A DNA stretch of 64,000 nucleotides, from contig NZ_JASVVV010000002.1 of the NCBI RefSeq assembly GCF_030287405.1, positions 248,001 to 312,000 on the forward strand, read 5' to 3'. This document shows, piece after piece, positions 16,247 to 24,509 of this stretch; positions within the stretch are counted from its first letter, which is position 1, and each line of letters starts with the position of its first letter. Source of the stretch: Halalkalicoccus sp. NIPERK01 (GTDB lineage: Archaea; Halobacteriota; Halobacteria; Halobacteriales; Halalkalicoccaceae). The translations under genes and the position numbers were made by a program. The notes under the pieces are model-generated. The model did not search any database and was not told the origin of the DNA. It worked only from the letters and a program-made list of their open reading frames with translations.

Positions 16247-17592
16247 GGGCCACGATCCGGGGGATCTACACGACCGCGCTCACGCGGCTGTTCTCGACGG
16301 CGGGCCACGAGGTCGTCCAGGCGACCGGCCCGATTCGCGAGCGTTTCGAGCGCGAGTTCGGGGACGGCCCCGCGGAGCTTTCCTGTACCACGAGCCGCGA
16401 CCGACAGGGCGTCTCGCTCTCGGGGGGGCCGGAGGCCGTCGAGGAAGGACGGAGGCTGCTCGCCGTCGAGCGCGACACGTTCGTCTGGGACGATCCCACG
16501 CCGCTTGGCGCGGTTTTCGAGGGGCGGGTAGAGGGGACCCGCGGCGGCGGGGCGGTCGTCTCGCTCGAAGGGGGCGAGGGGTACCTCCCGTTCGACGACA
16601 GCGAGGAGTACGTCGAGGAGGGCGACACCCTCCGCGTGCAGGTCACGGAGCCGACCCCGCCGTGGAGCGACGACGACCCGCGGGTGTCGACGACGATCCG
16701 TGCGCGGACCCCCAGCGGTCTGGCGGCGCTTCGCGAGGGCGAGTCGGGGATCGACGCGCCCGACGCCGAAACCGCCGGATTGGTCGACCTGCTCTCGGTC
16801 GACGTTCCTGGGAACTGGGGCGTCTCGCTCGGGCGGCGTGCGCGGGAGGCGAACCTCTCGGACCTCGAAGCGGGCCTCTCGCGGGCGGCGGACCTCGCCG
16901 CGGCGTTCGAGAAAGGCGAGTTGAACCCGTACGCGACCGCGTGGTGCTGGTTCGGCCGCGAGAGCCGGTTTTCGCTCGACGAGGTACGACGGGAAGTCAC
17001 GACCACGATGGCGGGCCACCACCGGATCAAGGCGGGGTCGAACCGGGCGAGCGACGCCGTCGACTTCGCTGAGGCGCTCTGTGAACCCGACGAGTTCCCG
17101 TTCGACGCCGTGGCGAGCCAGTTCGGGCCCCGGGAGGGCGACGACCTCGCGATGGAGCACGGCAAACCCGACGGGCGGGTGATCACGCTCGGGCGCGGCG
17201 AGGTGATCGAGTACGACCCCGAGGGCTCGATCACCCTTCGCCGCGAGATGACCGCCGGCGGGAGCTACGACGCCCTCGGGACCCCCCGCGAGTCGGGCGA
17301 CGTGGCGATCACCACCCTGAAGGAGGGGCGGTGGTGGTATCCGACGACCTACCGGGACGGCGGGGGCGCGACCAAGGGGACCTACGTCAACGTCTGTACG
17401 CCCGTCGAACTGTTCCCGAAAAGCGCGAGATACGTCGACCTCCACGTCGACGTGGTCAAACACCCCGACGGAACCGTCGAGCGCGTCGACGGCGAGGAGT
17501 TGGACGAGGCGGTCGACGCCGGCCTCGTGAGCGACGAGTTGGCCGAGAAGGCCCGGGGCGTCGCGGCGGCGATCGAGCGCGCGCTGGCCTAG
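16243..17592 (+). CDS. fau-1: FAU-1 family RNA-binding protein / putative ribonuclease (RNase E/G N-terminal-like plus DUF402)
   Basis: A 449-residue protein. The N-terminal half contains an S1-like domain resembling RNase E/G (about residues 80-150: GAVFEGRVEGTRGGGAVVSL). The C-terminal DUF402 domain runs from about 290 to 430 (EYDPEGSITLRREMTAGG, WYPTTYRDGGGATKGTYVNVCTPVEL). Archaeal FAU-1 binds AU-rich RNA and has been reported to have ribonuclease activity in rRNA maturation. It starts in the stop codon of the preceding gene. Its own stop shares bases (CTAG) with the convergent DUF5611 gene. Confidence 0.88.
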   Translation: MRATIRGIYTTALTRLFSTAGHEVVQATGPIRERFEREFGDGPAELSCTTSRDRQGVSLSGGPEAVEEGRRLLAVERDTFVWDDPTPLGAVFEGRVEGTRGGGAVVSLEGGEGYLPFDDSEEYVEEGDTLRVQVTEPTPPWSDDDPRVSTTIRARTPSGLAALREGESGIDAPDAETAGLVDLLSVDVPGNWGVSLGRRAREANLSDLEAGLSRAADLAAAFEKGELNPYATAWCWFGRESRFSLDEVRREVTTTMAGHHRIKAGSNRASDAVDFAEALCEPDEFPFDAVASQFGPREGDDLAMEHGKPDGRVITLGRGEVIEYDPEGSITLRREMTAGGSYDALGTPRESGDVAITTLKEGRWWYPTTYRDGGGATKGTYVNVCTPVELFPKSARYVDLHVDVVKHPDGTVERVDGEELDEAVDAGLVSDELAEKARGVAAAIERALA

Positions 17593-17981
17593 GCGTCGGG
17601 GACGTCGGCGTCCTTGTCTTCCACGTCGCGTTTCATCGACTCCCGGCGGGATTGGGCGTCCCTCCCCGTCGCTTCGAGCAGGAAGTCGTTTTTCGCGCTC
17701 ACGGCGTCGGCGGCGGCGTCGGCGTTGCCCTCGGCGATGACGTCCTCGGCCGGACGCTCCTCGAAGTGGACGGCGAGTTTGTCCTTCTTGCCGCTGTAGG
17801 CGACCGCGCCGGCGACGATCCGCTCGAAGACCGGGTTGTCGGGGTCGTCGACCACGTAGAGGTCGCTGCCGTTGTACTCCTCGGTGTCGGTGATCGAACC
17901 GAAGTACTCCTCGATGGTCCCCTCCATGTCGGGGATGCGCTCCTCGAGGTGCTCGCCGCGTCGCATCTTGTATTCGCGCAT
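17589..17981 (-). CDS. DUF5611-family protein
   Basis: A 130-residue soluble protein starting MREYKMRRGEHLEERIPDMEG and containing YFGSITDTEEYNGSDLYVVDD and VAYSGKKDKLAVHFEERPAED, consistent with the haloarchaeal/archaeal DUF5611 family. It has a compact alpha/beta core at about 1-100 and a charged tail. No catalytic site was recognised. The stop codon overlaps that of the convergent FAU-1 gene by 4 bases. Confidence 0.82.
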   Translation of the reverse strand: MREYKMRRGEHLEERIPDMEGTIEEYFGSITDTEEYNGSDLYVVDDPDNPVFERIVAGAVAYSGKKDKLAVHFEERPAEDVIAEGNADAAADAVSAKNDFLLEATGRDAQSRRESMKRDVEDKDADVPDA

Positions 17982-18020
17982 TGGGCCCCGTTCGACAGCG
18001 GCGGATTTACGGGTTTCGTC

Positions 18021-18821
18021 TCAGGGCTCGCGCTCGGCCAGATAGCCCCGGTGACACTCCGGACAGATGTCGCCCGCGCGCAGCGAGTCGCGCTCGTCGA
18101 GGCCCGACGCCTCGCAGTTGGGGCAGTACAGCACCGTCTCGCCCCCCGCCCCGGCCGACCGGTCGGGTGCGGGCGTCGGGCCCGCGCTGACGAACGTCGG
18201 CTCCGAACCGCCCCCGGCGTCCGATCCCTCGGACGAGTCGATGATCTCCGCACCCTGATCGGCCTGCGGGGTGAGGCCGCCGCCGAAGTCGAGGTCCGTC
18301 TTCCCGCCGGGGGCCGTCGCGTCGAACCCCTCGTCCTCGCCCTCGACGCTCGGCCAGCCCGACGAGCCGCCGGCCCCCCGGTCGTGGTCATCGACCTCGG
18401 GCCACGCGCCCGGTTCGCGTTCCTCGCCCTCGATTCCGTCCTCGATGATCTCCGTGTCCTCGGTCGCGGGGTCGGCCTCGACGGTCGGTTCGCGCTCGTC
18501 CCCTCGGGGGCCGGCGTCCGACCCAGGTTCGGGGCCGGCCTCCGGGCGCGGTTCGATCCCGGGGCCCGCGGGGTCGGCGTCGGCCTCTCTCGACTCGGAC
18601 TCGGGTCGGGGTCTGGCCGGGCCCGGTTGGGCGGTTCTGGGCCGTGGCTGGGAGCGCTGTGTGACCTCCGTGTTCTCGCTGATCGTCCTCGCCTTGCCAC
18701 AGCGCGTGCAGCGCTCGAGTTCGACGACGCTGATGACCACCTCGTTGCCGCGTTCCTCGCGGTCGCGCTCGATCTCGCTTTCCCCGTATTCGTGACCGAG
18801 CAGTGAACAGCGGAGACTCAT
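18021..18821 (-). CDS. Split zinc-ribbon protein with long disordered linker (DUF7093-like)
   Basis: A 266-residue protein. The N-terminal region (about 1-50) has CSLLGHEYGES...ERCTRCGKAR. The last 35 residues carry a second pair of knuckles, CPNCE...CPEC. About 170 residues of Pro-, Glu-, Asp- and Gly-rich low complexity separate them. I recall the N-terminal family as DUF7093. The cysteine knuckles at both ends suggest zinc binding, possibly to tether two partners. The ATG at 18821 gives MSLRCSLLGHEYG; the longer frame overlaps the divergent DUF6432-like promoter. Confidence 0.75.
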   Translation of the reverse strand: MSLRCSLLGHEYGESEIERDREERGNEVVISVVELERCTRCGKARTISENTEVTQRSQPRPRTAQPGPARPRPESESREADADPAGPGIEPRPEAGPEPGSDAGPRGDEREPTVEADPATEDTEIIEDGIEGEEREPGAWPEVDDHDRGAGGSSGWPSVEGEDEGFDATAPGGKTDLDFGGGLTPQADQGAEIIDSSEGSDAGGGSEPTFVSAGPTPAPDRSAGAGGETVLYCPNCEASGLDERDSLRAGDICPECHRGYLAEREP

Positions 18822-18897
18822 GGCTGTACCTACCGCGACAGGACCAAAAGAGTACTGCTCTTTCGGGTCTCGCTCCAGACGCCGGGTCAGCCCACAG

Positions 18898-18903
18898 TAT
18901 AAA
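18898..18903 (+). promoter_or_regulatory. TATA box for the DUF6432-like gene
   Basis: TATAAA lies 25-30 bases before the ATG at 18928, a textbook leaderless arrangement. Confidence 0.65.
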
Positions 18904-18927
18904 TCCCTCGCCGTCGGAGTGGAGGGT

Positions 18928-19218
18928 ATGGGGGCAAAGCGGGCGTACCGGAACCGGACGGACAGCGAGGTCGCCGTCCTCGACGCGCTGATCGAGCGAC
19001 CGGAGGGCGGTATGACGGTCCTCGAACTGCGGACCCGCGCCGACGTGACGATCGACGAACTCGAGACCGCGCTCGGGGAGCTAAAGCGCGCGGACCTGAT
19101 CACGGTCGAGAAGAACGGCGATCGAACCGTCATCCTGCCCGACGAGTCGGTCGTTCCCGATCCCGACAGCGAGGAGCCGTCGATCGTCGAGCGGCTCCGC
19201 GATCGACTGCCGTTCTAA
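18928..19218 (+). CDS. Winged-helix protein, DUF6432-like
   Basis: A 96-residue protein. The winged helix is at about residues 13-72 (EVAVLDALIERPEGGMTVLELRTRA, followed by TIDELETALGELKRADLITVEKNGDRTVI), and a short acidic C-terminus ends LRDRLPF. It looks like a small DNA-binding regulator of the haloarchaeal family I know as DUF6432. It starts behind a strong TATA box and is divergent from the zinc-ribbon gene. Regulated targets are unknown. Confidence 0.82.
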   Translation: MGAKRAYRNRTDSEVAVLDALIERPEGGMTVLELRTRADVTIDELETALGELKRADLITVEKNGDRTVILPDESVVPDPDSEEPSIVERLRDRLPF

Positions 19219-19279
19219 GCGCCACGTTTTACCGGCGCGACACCCGAGTCAGCGGTATGGATACGGAGAGGAGCCGACG

Positions 19280-20359
19280 ATGACCGTCCTCGAATCCTTC
19301 CACGCGAACCACGGCGCGACCTTCGAGGAGCGCGGCGGACGGACGGTTCCGAGACACTACGGCCGGCCCGAGCGAACCCACCAGGCCGTCAGGAACGGCG
19401 TCGGGATCGTCGAGATGGCCTACGGCGTCCTGACGATCACCGGCGACGACCGGGTGGAGTACGTCGACAACGTCGTCTCGAACCGGGTTCCTGAAAGCGA
19501 CGGCGAGGGCCGGTACGCGCTGTTGTGTGACCCGCAGGGCCGGATCGAACTCGACCTCTATATTTATAACGCCGGCGAGCGCCTCCTGCTCTTTACCCCG
19601 CCCGGGCGTGCCCGAGGACTGGCCGAGGAGTGGCGCGAGAAGGTGTTCATCCAGGACGTCGGGATCGACGTGGCGAGCGACGACCTCTCGGTTCTGGGCG
19701 TTCACGGGCCGAAGGCCACCGAGAAGGTCGCGAGCGTCCTCAACAAGATCGGCGTCCCCGAGGGATCGCTCGTGTTCGATCGGGGGTCGATCAACGACGT
19801 GGGCGTGACCGTCATCGCCGCCGACGACCCCACGGGCGAGGACGGCTACGAGATCGTCTGTAGCGCCGCGGAGAGCGAGGCGGTGATGGACGCGCTGATC
19901 AACTACGGGACCGGGGCCGTGCCCTTCGGAACGCGAACGTGGGAGACGCTCACGCTCGAAGCCGGGACGCCGCTTTTCGAGAGCGAACTCGAGGGGAGGC
20001 TCCCGAACGTCCTCGGGCTCCGAAACGCCGTCGACTTCGAGAAGGGCTGTTTCGTCGGCCAGGAGGTGATCAGCCGCGTCGAGAACCGGGGGGAACCGAG
20101 CCGACGGCTCGTCGGGCTACGGTGTGAGGCGCTTCCAGAGGGCGGTACGGCGGTCTTCGACGGCGAGGCGGTCGGCGAGGTGACGCGGGCGATCGAGAGC
20201 CCCTCGCTCGGCGAGCCGATCGCGTTCGCGCTCGTGGAGTACGGGCTAGAGGGCGGGGAACTGACGATCGGGGCCGAGGGGGCGTCCGCGACGGTCGCGG
20301 AACTGCCGTTCGTCGAGGGGAGCGGGCGTTCGGCCCGGATACCCGAGTACGCCGAGTGA
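19280..20359 (+). CDS. YgfZ/GcvT-like folate-binding protein
   Basis: A 359-residue aminomethyltransferase-fold protein. The diagnostic motif KGCFVGQEVISR near residue 255 is the YgfZ/IBA57 signature with its conserved Cys, pointing to a role in 4Fe-4S cluster assembly or repair rather than glycine cleavage. GcvT-like elements occur earlier (DRVEYVDNVVSNRVP, YALLCDPQGRIELDLYIY). The ATG at 19280 is used because the ATG 22 bases upstream meets a stop after eight codons. The following gene starts 76 bases later in the same direction. Confidence 0.85.
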   Translation: MTVLESFHANHGATFEERGGRTVPRHYGRPERTHQAVRNGVGIVEMAYGVLTITGDDRVEYVDNVVSNRVPESDGEGRYALLCDPQGRIELDLYIYNAGERLLLFTPPGRARGLAEEWREKVFIQDVGIDVASDDLSVLGVHGPKATEKVASVLNKIGVPEGSLVFDRGSINDVGVTVIAADDPTGEDGYEIVCSAAESEAVMDALINYGTGAVPFGTRTWETLTLEAGTPLFESELEGRLPNVLGLRNAVDFEKGCFVGQEVISRVENRGEPSRRLVGLRCEALPEGGTAVFDGEAVGEVTRAIESPSLGEPIAFALVEYGLEGGELTIGAEGASATVAELPFVEGSGRSARIPEYAE

Positions 20360-20434
20360 CGTCCCCGTCGAGGCCCGTACCGACGTGGCGTCCGCCGGAG
20401 CCACGCTGAAGGGGGTCGGCGTCGATGCCACCGT

Positions 20435-20818
20435 ATGGGACGAGATACCGACTTCGAACGGCTCGCCGAACGGATCCGAACGCACTCGATCGAGGCGTCG
20501 GGATCGAACACCGGTCGGGTGACGATGCGCGACCTCGACGAGGTGAGCCACGAGTCGCTTCGCGAACTGCTCGACGCGCTCGACGCCGACCCCGGCACCC
20601 GCGTCTTCTACCTCTCGCCGGCGAACGCCGACAGGGTTCTCGCGGGAACGGACGCGGACGACGTCGACGACCTGTCGGAGTGCCTCGGCCGCGACCTTCG
20701 GGTCGAGGAGTCGATGCCCGACGACACCGTCCTCCTCATGGATCCCGACGCGATCGACGGCGGGGAGGTCGCGGATCCGGGCGCGGTCGTCTGTGGCACC
20801 GTCGGCGACCGGACCTGA
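20435..20818 (+). CDS. Hypothetical acidic haloarchaeal protein
   Basis: A 127-residue acidic soluble protein. It opens MGRDTDFERLAERIRTHSIEASGSNTGRVTMRDLDEVS and contains LRELLDALDADPGTRVFYLSPANADRVLAG, an alpha/beta pattern without recognisable catalytic residues. It follows the YgfZ-like gene, and its stop abuts the stop of the convergent reductase gene (2 bases apart). I do not recognise the family. Confidence 0.7.
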   Translation: MGRDTDFERLAERIRTHSIEASGSNTGRVTMRDLDEVSHESLRELLDALDADPGTRVFYLSPANADRVLAGTDADDVDDLSECLGRDLRVEESMPDDTVLLMDPDAIDGGEVADPGAVVCGTVGDRT

Positions 20819-20820
20819 GG

Positions 20821-21915
20821 CTACGACCGCGAGAGCAGCGCCCGCAACTGGCCGCGCGAGAAGAGCGAACTCGGCCGGTCCATGTGGACGCCGATCTCCC
20901 CCGAGAACGCGCGCAACCCCGCCGACTGGACGGGTTCGGGCAGCGAGTAGGCCCGCCGGAGCACGCTCCCGAGGCGGATCTCGCGCGAGAGGTCCGAGCG
21001 CCACGCCTTCTCGTACCTCTTCAGCGTCTTCGGGCGCTCGGGGTCGACGGTGTCGGCGGCGTGGTCCGCCGCGGTCATCCCGTAGAGGATGCCCCCGCCG
21101 GTGAAGGGTTTCGTCTGGGCGGCGGCGTCCCCGATCAGGAAGCCCCGCTCGCTCGTGACCCGCTTCGGCGGCCCGATCGGGATCGCCCCCGAACAGAAGT
21201 CCGCGGTCTCGACGCCGTAGTCGTCCGTGAACGCCTCGAAGAGGTCGCGGACCTCGCGTCCCGGCGGCGCGGCCAGGCCGTACTCGACGCCGGCTTCTCC
21301 TCGGGGAATCCGCCACGCGAAAAAGCGCGGGGTCGTGAGGTGGACGTCGACGAAGTCGGCGTGGTCCGCCGTCGCGTCGAAGCCCAGCACCCCGTGGAGG
21401 AGTTCGCCGGGTTCGTCGATCCCGAGGTCGCGGCGGGTGCGCGAGACGGGGCCGTCACAGCCGGCGACCATGCGCGCGCGGAACTGCGCGCTCCCGTCGG
21501 GCGTGCTCGCCGAGACGACGACGTGGTCGTCCTCCTCCGTGACGCCCGTGACGGTGTGGTGCTCGCGGAGGTCCGCGCCGGCCTCGCGGGCGGCCGCCGC
21601 GAGGTGCTCGTCGAGTCCAACCCGGTCGATCACGTTCGAGATCGGCTCGTCGGTGTAGAACGGGTAGGCCTCGCCCTCGGGGTCGTCGGGACCCGTGAGG
21701 TAGAATCGCGCGCCCGTGATCTCGTTCTGGAGGAGGTCCTCGCGCGCGCCGTCGGGCGCGTACTCCCAGACGTCGGTGCTGACGTGGCCCGAACAGGCCA
21801 ACGGCTTGCCGACCGAGCCCTGCTCCAGGGCGAGCACGTCGTAGCCCTCCTCGGCGGCGCGACGGGCGAAGCGTGAACCGGCGGGGCCGGCCCCGACCAC
21901 GACGAAGTCGTACAT
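20821..21915 (-). CDS. Geranylgeranyl reductase-family flavoprotein
   Basis: A 364-residue FAD enzyme. The N-terminal Rossmann motif is VVVGAGPAGSRFARRAAE (residues 5-22), followed by a second FAD contact GFLIGDAAAQTKPFTGGGILYGM near 265. The sequence PLACSGHVS near 38 is typical of the archaeal geranylgeranyl reductase group, which saturates isoprenoid chains of membrane lipids or quinones. The exact isoprenoid substrate is not defined. The ATG at 21915 is chosen over a longer frame because GGTATTTAGCC at about 21940-21950 (minus strand) sits at TATA distance. Confidence 0.88.
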   Translation of the reverse strand: MYDFVVVGAGPAGSRFARRAAEEGYDVLALEQGSVGKPLACSGHVSTDVWEYAPDGAREDLLQNEITGARFYLTGPDDPEGEAYPFYTDEPISNVIDRVGLDEHLAAAAREAGADLREHHTVTGVTEEDDHVVVSASTPDGSAQFRARMVAGCDGPVSRTRRDLGIDEPGELLHGVLGFDATADHADFVDVHLTTPRFFAWRIPRGEAGVEYGLAAPPGREVRDLFEAFTDDYGVETADFCSGAIPIGPPKRVTSERGFLIGDAAAQTKPFTGGGILYGMTAADHAADTVDPERPKTLKRYEKAWRSDLSREIRLGSVLRRAYSLPEPVQSAGLRAFSGEIGVHMDRPSSLFSRGQLRALLSRS

Positions 21916-22206
21916 TCGACCGTGAGTACCGGATCGACGGCTAAATACCTTCGCGGTCCCGGGGCCGGCGGAAACGACGAAAACCCGATCGAACGTCACC
22001 AATAATGGGGCGATCAGACACACTGATACGGCTCGAACGCCGATGGTCGGCCGGGTTCGCTCGGATTCAGGTGCCTCTGATCCGGCCCGACCCGCTTTTC
22101 ATACCGTCGATCGTGGGAGCGTGACCTGCGGCCCGGAGTCGACGGGCAACGGCACGAGTCGCGCCCGTCGTGGCTCCACTCGGTTCACGGGGTACGACCG
22201 CCAGTA

Positions 22207-23193
22207 TCAGACGACCGCCAGCCCGCGAGGGGCCCCGTTCTCGAACGCCGGGGACCAGTCGACCGGGAGGCGCTCCCAGGAATCGCCATCGTCCGTCGAG
22301 CGAAACAGCCCGCGGTTGTTCACGGCGTAGAACCCACCCTCGTGGGCCGCGAGTACCGCCCGCACGACGCCCTCGCCGGTCGGAAGCCCGCGGTCGTCGA
22401 GGCGTTCCCACCGGCCGTCGCGGCGGCGGTAGACGTACGCGTCGGCCGCGTCGACCGAGTGCGCCGAACGCGCCCCGCTCGCGCTCGAGACGAGGACCGT
22501 GTCGGGGTCGGCCGGGTCGGGACACACGCTCCAGCAGTAGCGATGCGCCAACCCGTTCTGGGGGTGGGTCCACGTCTCGCCGCCATCCCGGCTCTCGGCG
22601 TAGCCGTCGCCCGCCGCCGAGTACACCCGGCCCGGGGCGTCGGGATGGGTCGCGAGCGAGTGGTTGTCACGGCGCGACCCAGGGGGGCGCTCGCGCCACG
22701 TCCCCCCGACGTCGTCGCTGACGATCAGCGCCCCGAGTTCGATCCCGACGTATATCCTACCGGAGTCGTGGGGGTCGAGTTCGATCCACCGGACGTGGTG
22801 CGTGTCGGGCCTGGGCGGGAAGAACCACTCCGGTTCGGAGGGGAGGTCGGCGATTCCCTCGACGTGCTCCCAGCTCTCGCCCGCGTCCCGCGACCGGTAG
22901 ACCGCGCTGGGTTCGGTGCCGACCCAGACCTCCTCGGGGTCGTGTGGGCTGACCGTCGCGCTCATCACGCGATCCGAGTCGATCGACCGGCCGACCCGCT
23001 CGAAGGAGCGCCCGCCGTCGGCGCTCCGCAGGAGGCCGCCCTCGAAGGTGCCGACGAAGACCCTTTCGGGAACCTCGGGCGAGACGGCGACGCACTGGAG
23101 GTCGTGCGTTCCGAGACGACGCTCCGCCTCCCAGCCCGCTTCCTCGCTGGCGACGAGCAGCGTGTCCCGCATGGCCGCGTAGACGGTCGACAT
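22207..23193 (-). CDS. Asp-box/BNR-repeat beta-propeller protein
   Basis: A 328-residue repeat protein. At least five Asp-box turns are visible: SADGGRSFERV, SRDAGESWEHV, SDDVGGTWRER, SRDGGETWTHP and STDDGDSWERL. This indicates a sialidase/YVTN-like beta-propeller. There is no signal peptide, so it is presumably cytosolic, and it lacks obvious glycosidase residues; it more likely binds a ligand or partner. The ATG at 23193 gives MSTVYAAMRDTLLVASEEAGW, the first propeller strand. About 290 bases downstream hold no recognisable gene before the reductase gene. Confidence 0.82.
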   Translation of the reverse strand: MSTVYAAMRDTLLVASEEAGWEAERRLGTHDLQCVAVSPEVPERVFVGTFEGGLLRSADGGRSFERVGRSIDSDRVMSATVSPHDPEEVWVGTEPSAVYRSRDAGESWEHVEGIADLPSEPEWFFPPRPDTHHVRWIELDPHDSGRIYVGIELGALIVSDDVGGTWRERPPGSRRDNHSLATHPDAPGRVYSAAGDGYAESRDGGETWTHPQNGLAHRYCWSVCPDPADPDTVLVSSASGARSAHSVDAADAYVYRRRDGRWERLDDRGLPTGEGVVRAVLAAHEGGFYAVNNRGLFRSTDDGDSWERLPVDWSPAFENGAPRGLAVV

Positions 23194-23235
23194 GACGATG
23201 GGTAGGGGGTCGACGGACAAAAGCGGTGAGGGCGA

Positions 23236-24432
23236 TCAGGTGCGTGCCCCGCGGGACGTGTATCGAAGCGCGCCGACGCAGACGAGGCCGGCGAGCGCGC
23301 CGACCGCGAGCGTCGGAAAGGCGAGCGCGTAGCCGCCGGCGTCGAGCGCCCACCCGAAGACGACCGGTGAGACGACGGTCGTGCTGAACCCGACGAACGA
23401 CTGGATCGACAGCGCGGTGCCGATCCGCTCGGGCGCGACGATCTCGGTGATCGCCGTGGAGGTCGGCGCGCTGTCCATCGTGACGGCGACGCCGTAGACG
23501 AACACGAGCGCGACGAGCGCGGGAAGCGAGAGCCAGTCCAACAGCCCGAGCGTCGCGCTGATCAGCCCGCTCGTCGCCAGCGCGACCGCGACGACGCGGA
23601 GGCGTCCGACCCGGTCGCTGAGCGCACCGCCGAGCAGGTTCCCGGGACCGCCGAGCGCCACCGCGACGCCCACGAGCGTCCCGGCGAGCAGTTCGGGCGA
23701 GCGCGTCGCCGCGAGGGCGGGCGCCGCGATCAGGAAGGCGGGCAGCCAGTTTCGCATCCCGAACAGCTCCCAGTTGTGCCACGAGTAGACCCCGACGGCG
23801 GCGAGATACGGGCGGTTGCGGAGCACCGCGAGGTCGACCCCGCCGCCCGTTCGCTCGGCGTCCGGCGCGTCGTGGCCCGCCACGAGGACGAGCGGCGCGA
23901 CACAGAGCGCGCCGACGCTGGTCGCGACGACCGCCGTCCGCCAGTCGAGGGCGGCGGCGACCGACCCCGCGAGCAGGAAGGAGAGCCCGCTGCTCGCCGA
24001 GAAGGTGCCGACGTAGACGCCCATCGCCGTTCCCCGTGCTGTCTCGGGGTACCACTCGGCGACGAAGCGCATCCCGGGGACGTAGACGCCGGCCATGCCG
24101 ACCCCGGCGACCAACCGGAGGAGGGTGCCCGAGAGGAATCCGGTAGCGAACAGGCCGAACGCGAGGCTCGCCCCGCCGGTGACCGTCGCGCCGACCGCGA
24201 TCGACCACCGCGGGGAGCGACGGTCGACGAGCATCCCCACGGGGACGATCGCGGCGAGGTAGCCCGCCTGGAACGCGGCGAAGACGATCCCCGCACGCGT
24301 GCCCGAGATCCCCCAATCGGCGACGATCAGCGGCAACACCGCCGAGTAGTTGAACCAGACGAGGACCGAGAGAAAGAGCGAGACGCTCACGACCGCGAGC
24401 ATCCGCGTTCGGGGCCGCTCGAAGGGGACCAT
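23236..24432 (-). CDS. Major facilitator superfamily transporter
   Basis: A 398-residue, 12-span permease. The conserved MFS loop between spans 2 and 3 is VGMLVDRRSPRWSIAVGA; the equivalent second-half loop is GGALSDRVGRLRVVAVAL. The substrate is unknown. The ATG at 24432 (MVPFERPRTRMLAVVSVSLF) is preferred to a GTG six codons upstream because TTATTCCCC at about 24455-24463 on this strand lies at TATA distance. It ends 42 bases before the start of the Asp-box gene on the same strand. Confidence 0.88.
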   Translation of the reverse strand: MVPFERPRTRMLAVVSVSLFLSVLVWFNYSAVLPLIVADWGISGTRAGIVFAAFQAGYLAAIVPVGMLVDRRSPRWSIAVGATVTGGASLAFGLFATGFLSGTLLRLVAGVGMAGVYVPGMRFVAEWYPETARGTAMGVYVGTFSASSGLSFLLAGSVAAALDWRTAVVATSVGALCVAPLVLVAGHDAPDAERTGGGVDLAVLRNRPYLAAVGVYSWHNWELFGMRNWLPAFLIAAPALAATRSPELLAGTLVGVAVALGGPGNLLGGALSDRVGRLRVVAVALATSGLISATLGLLDWLSLPALVALVFVYGVAVTMDSAPTSTAITEIVAPERIGTALSIQSFVGFSTTVVSPVVFGWALDAGGYALAFPTLAVGALAGLVCVGALRYTSRGART

Positions 24433-24509
24433 TCCCGGCGAACCGACCACGGAAAGGGGAATAACCGTTCGGATGGCGGGCGAAATCGCCGGCGGCCACC
24501 GATCGGCGG

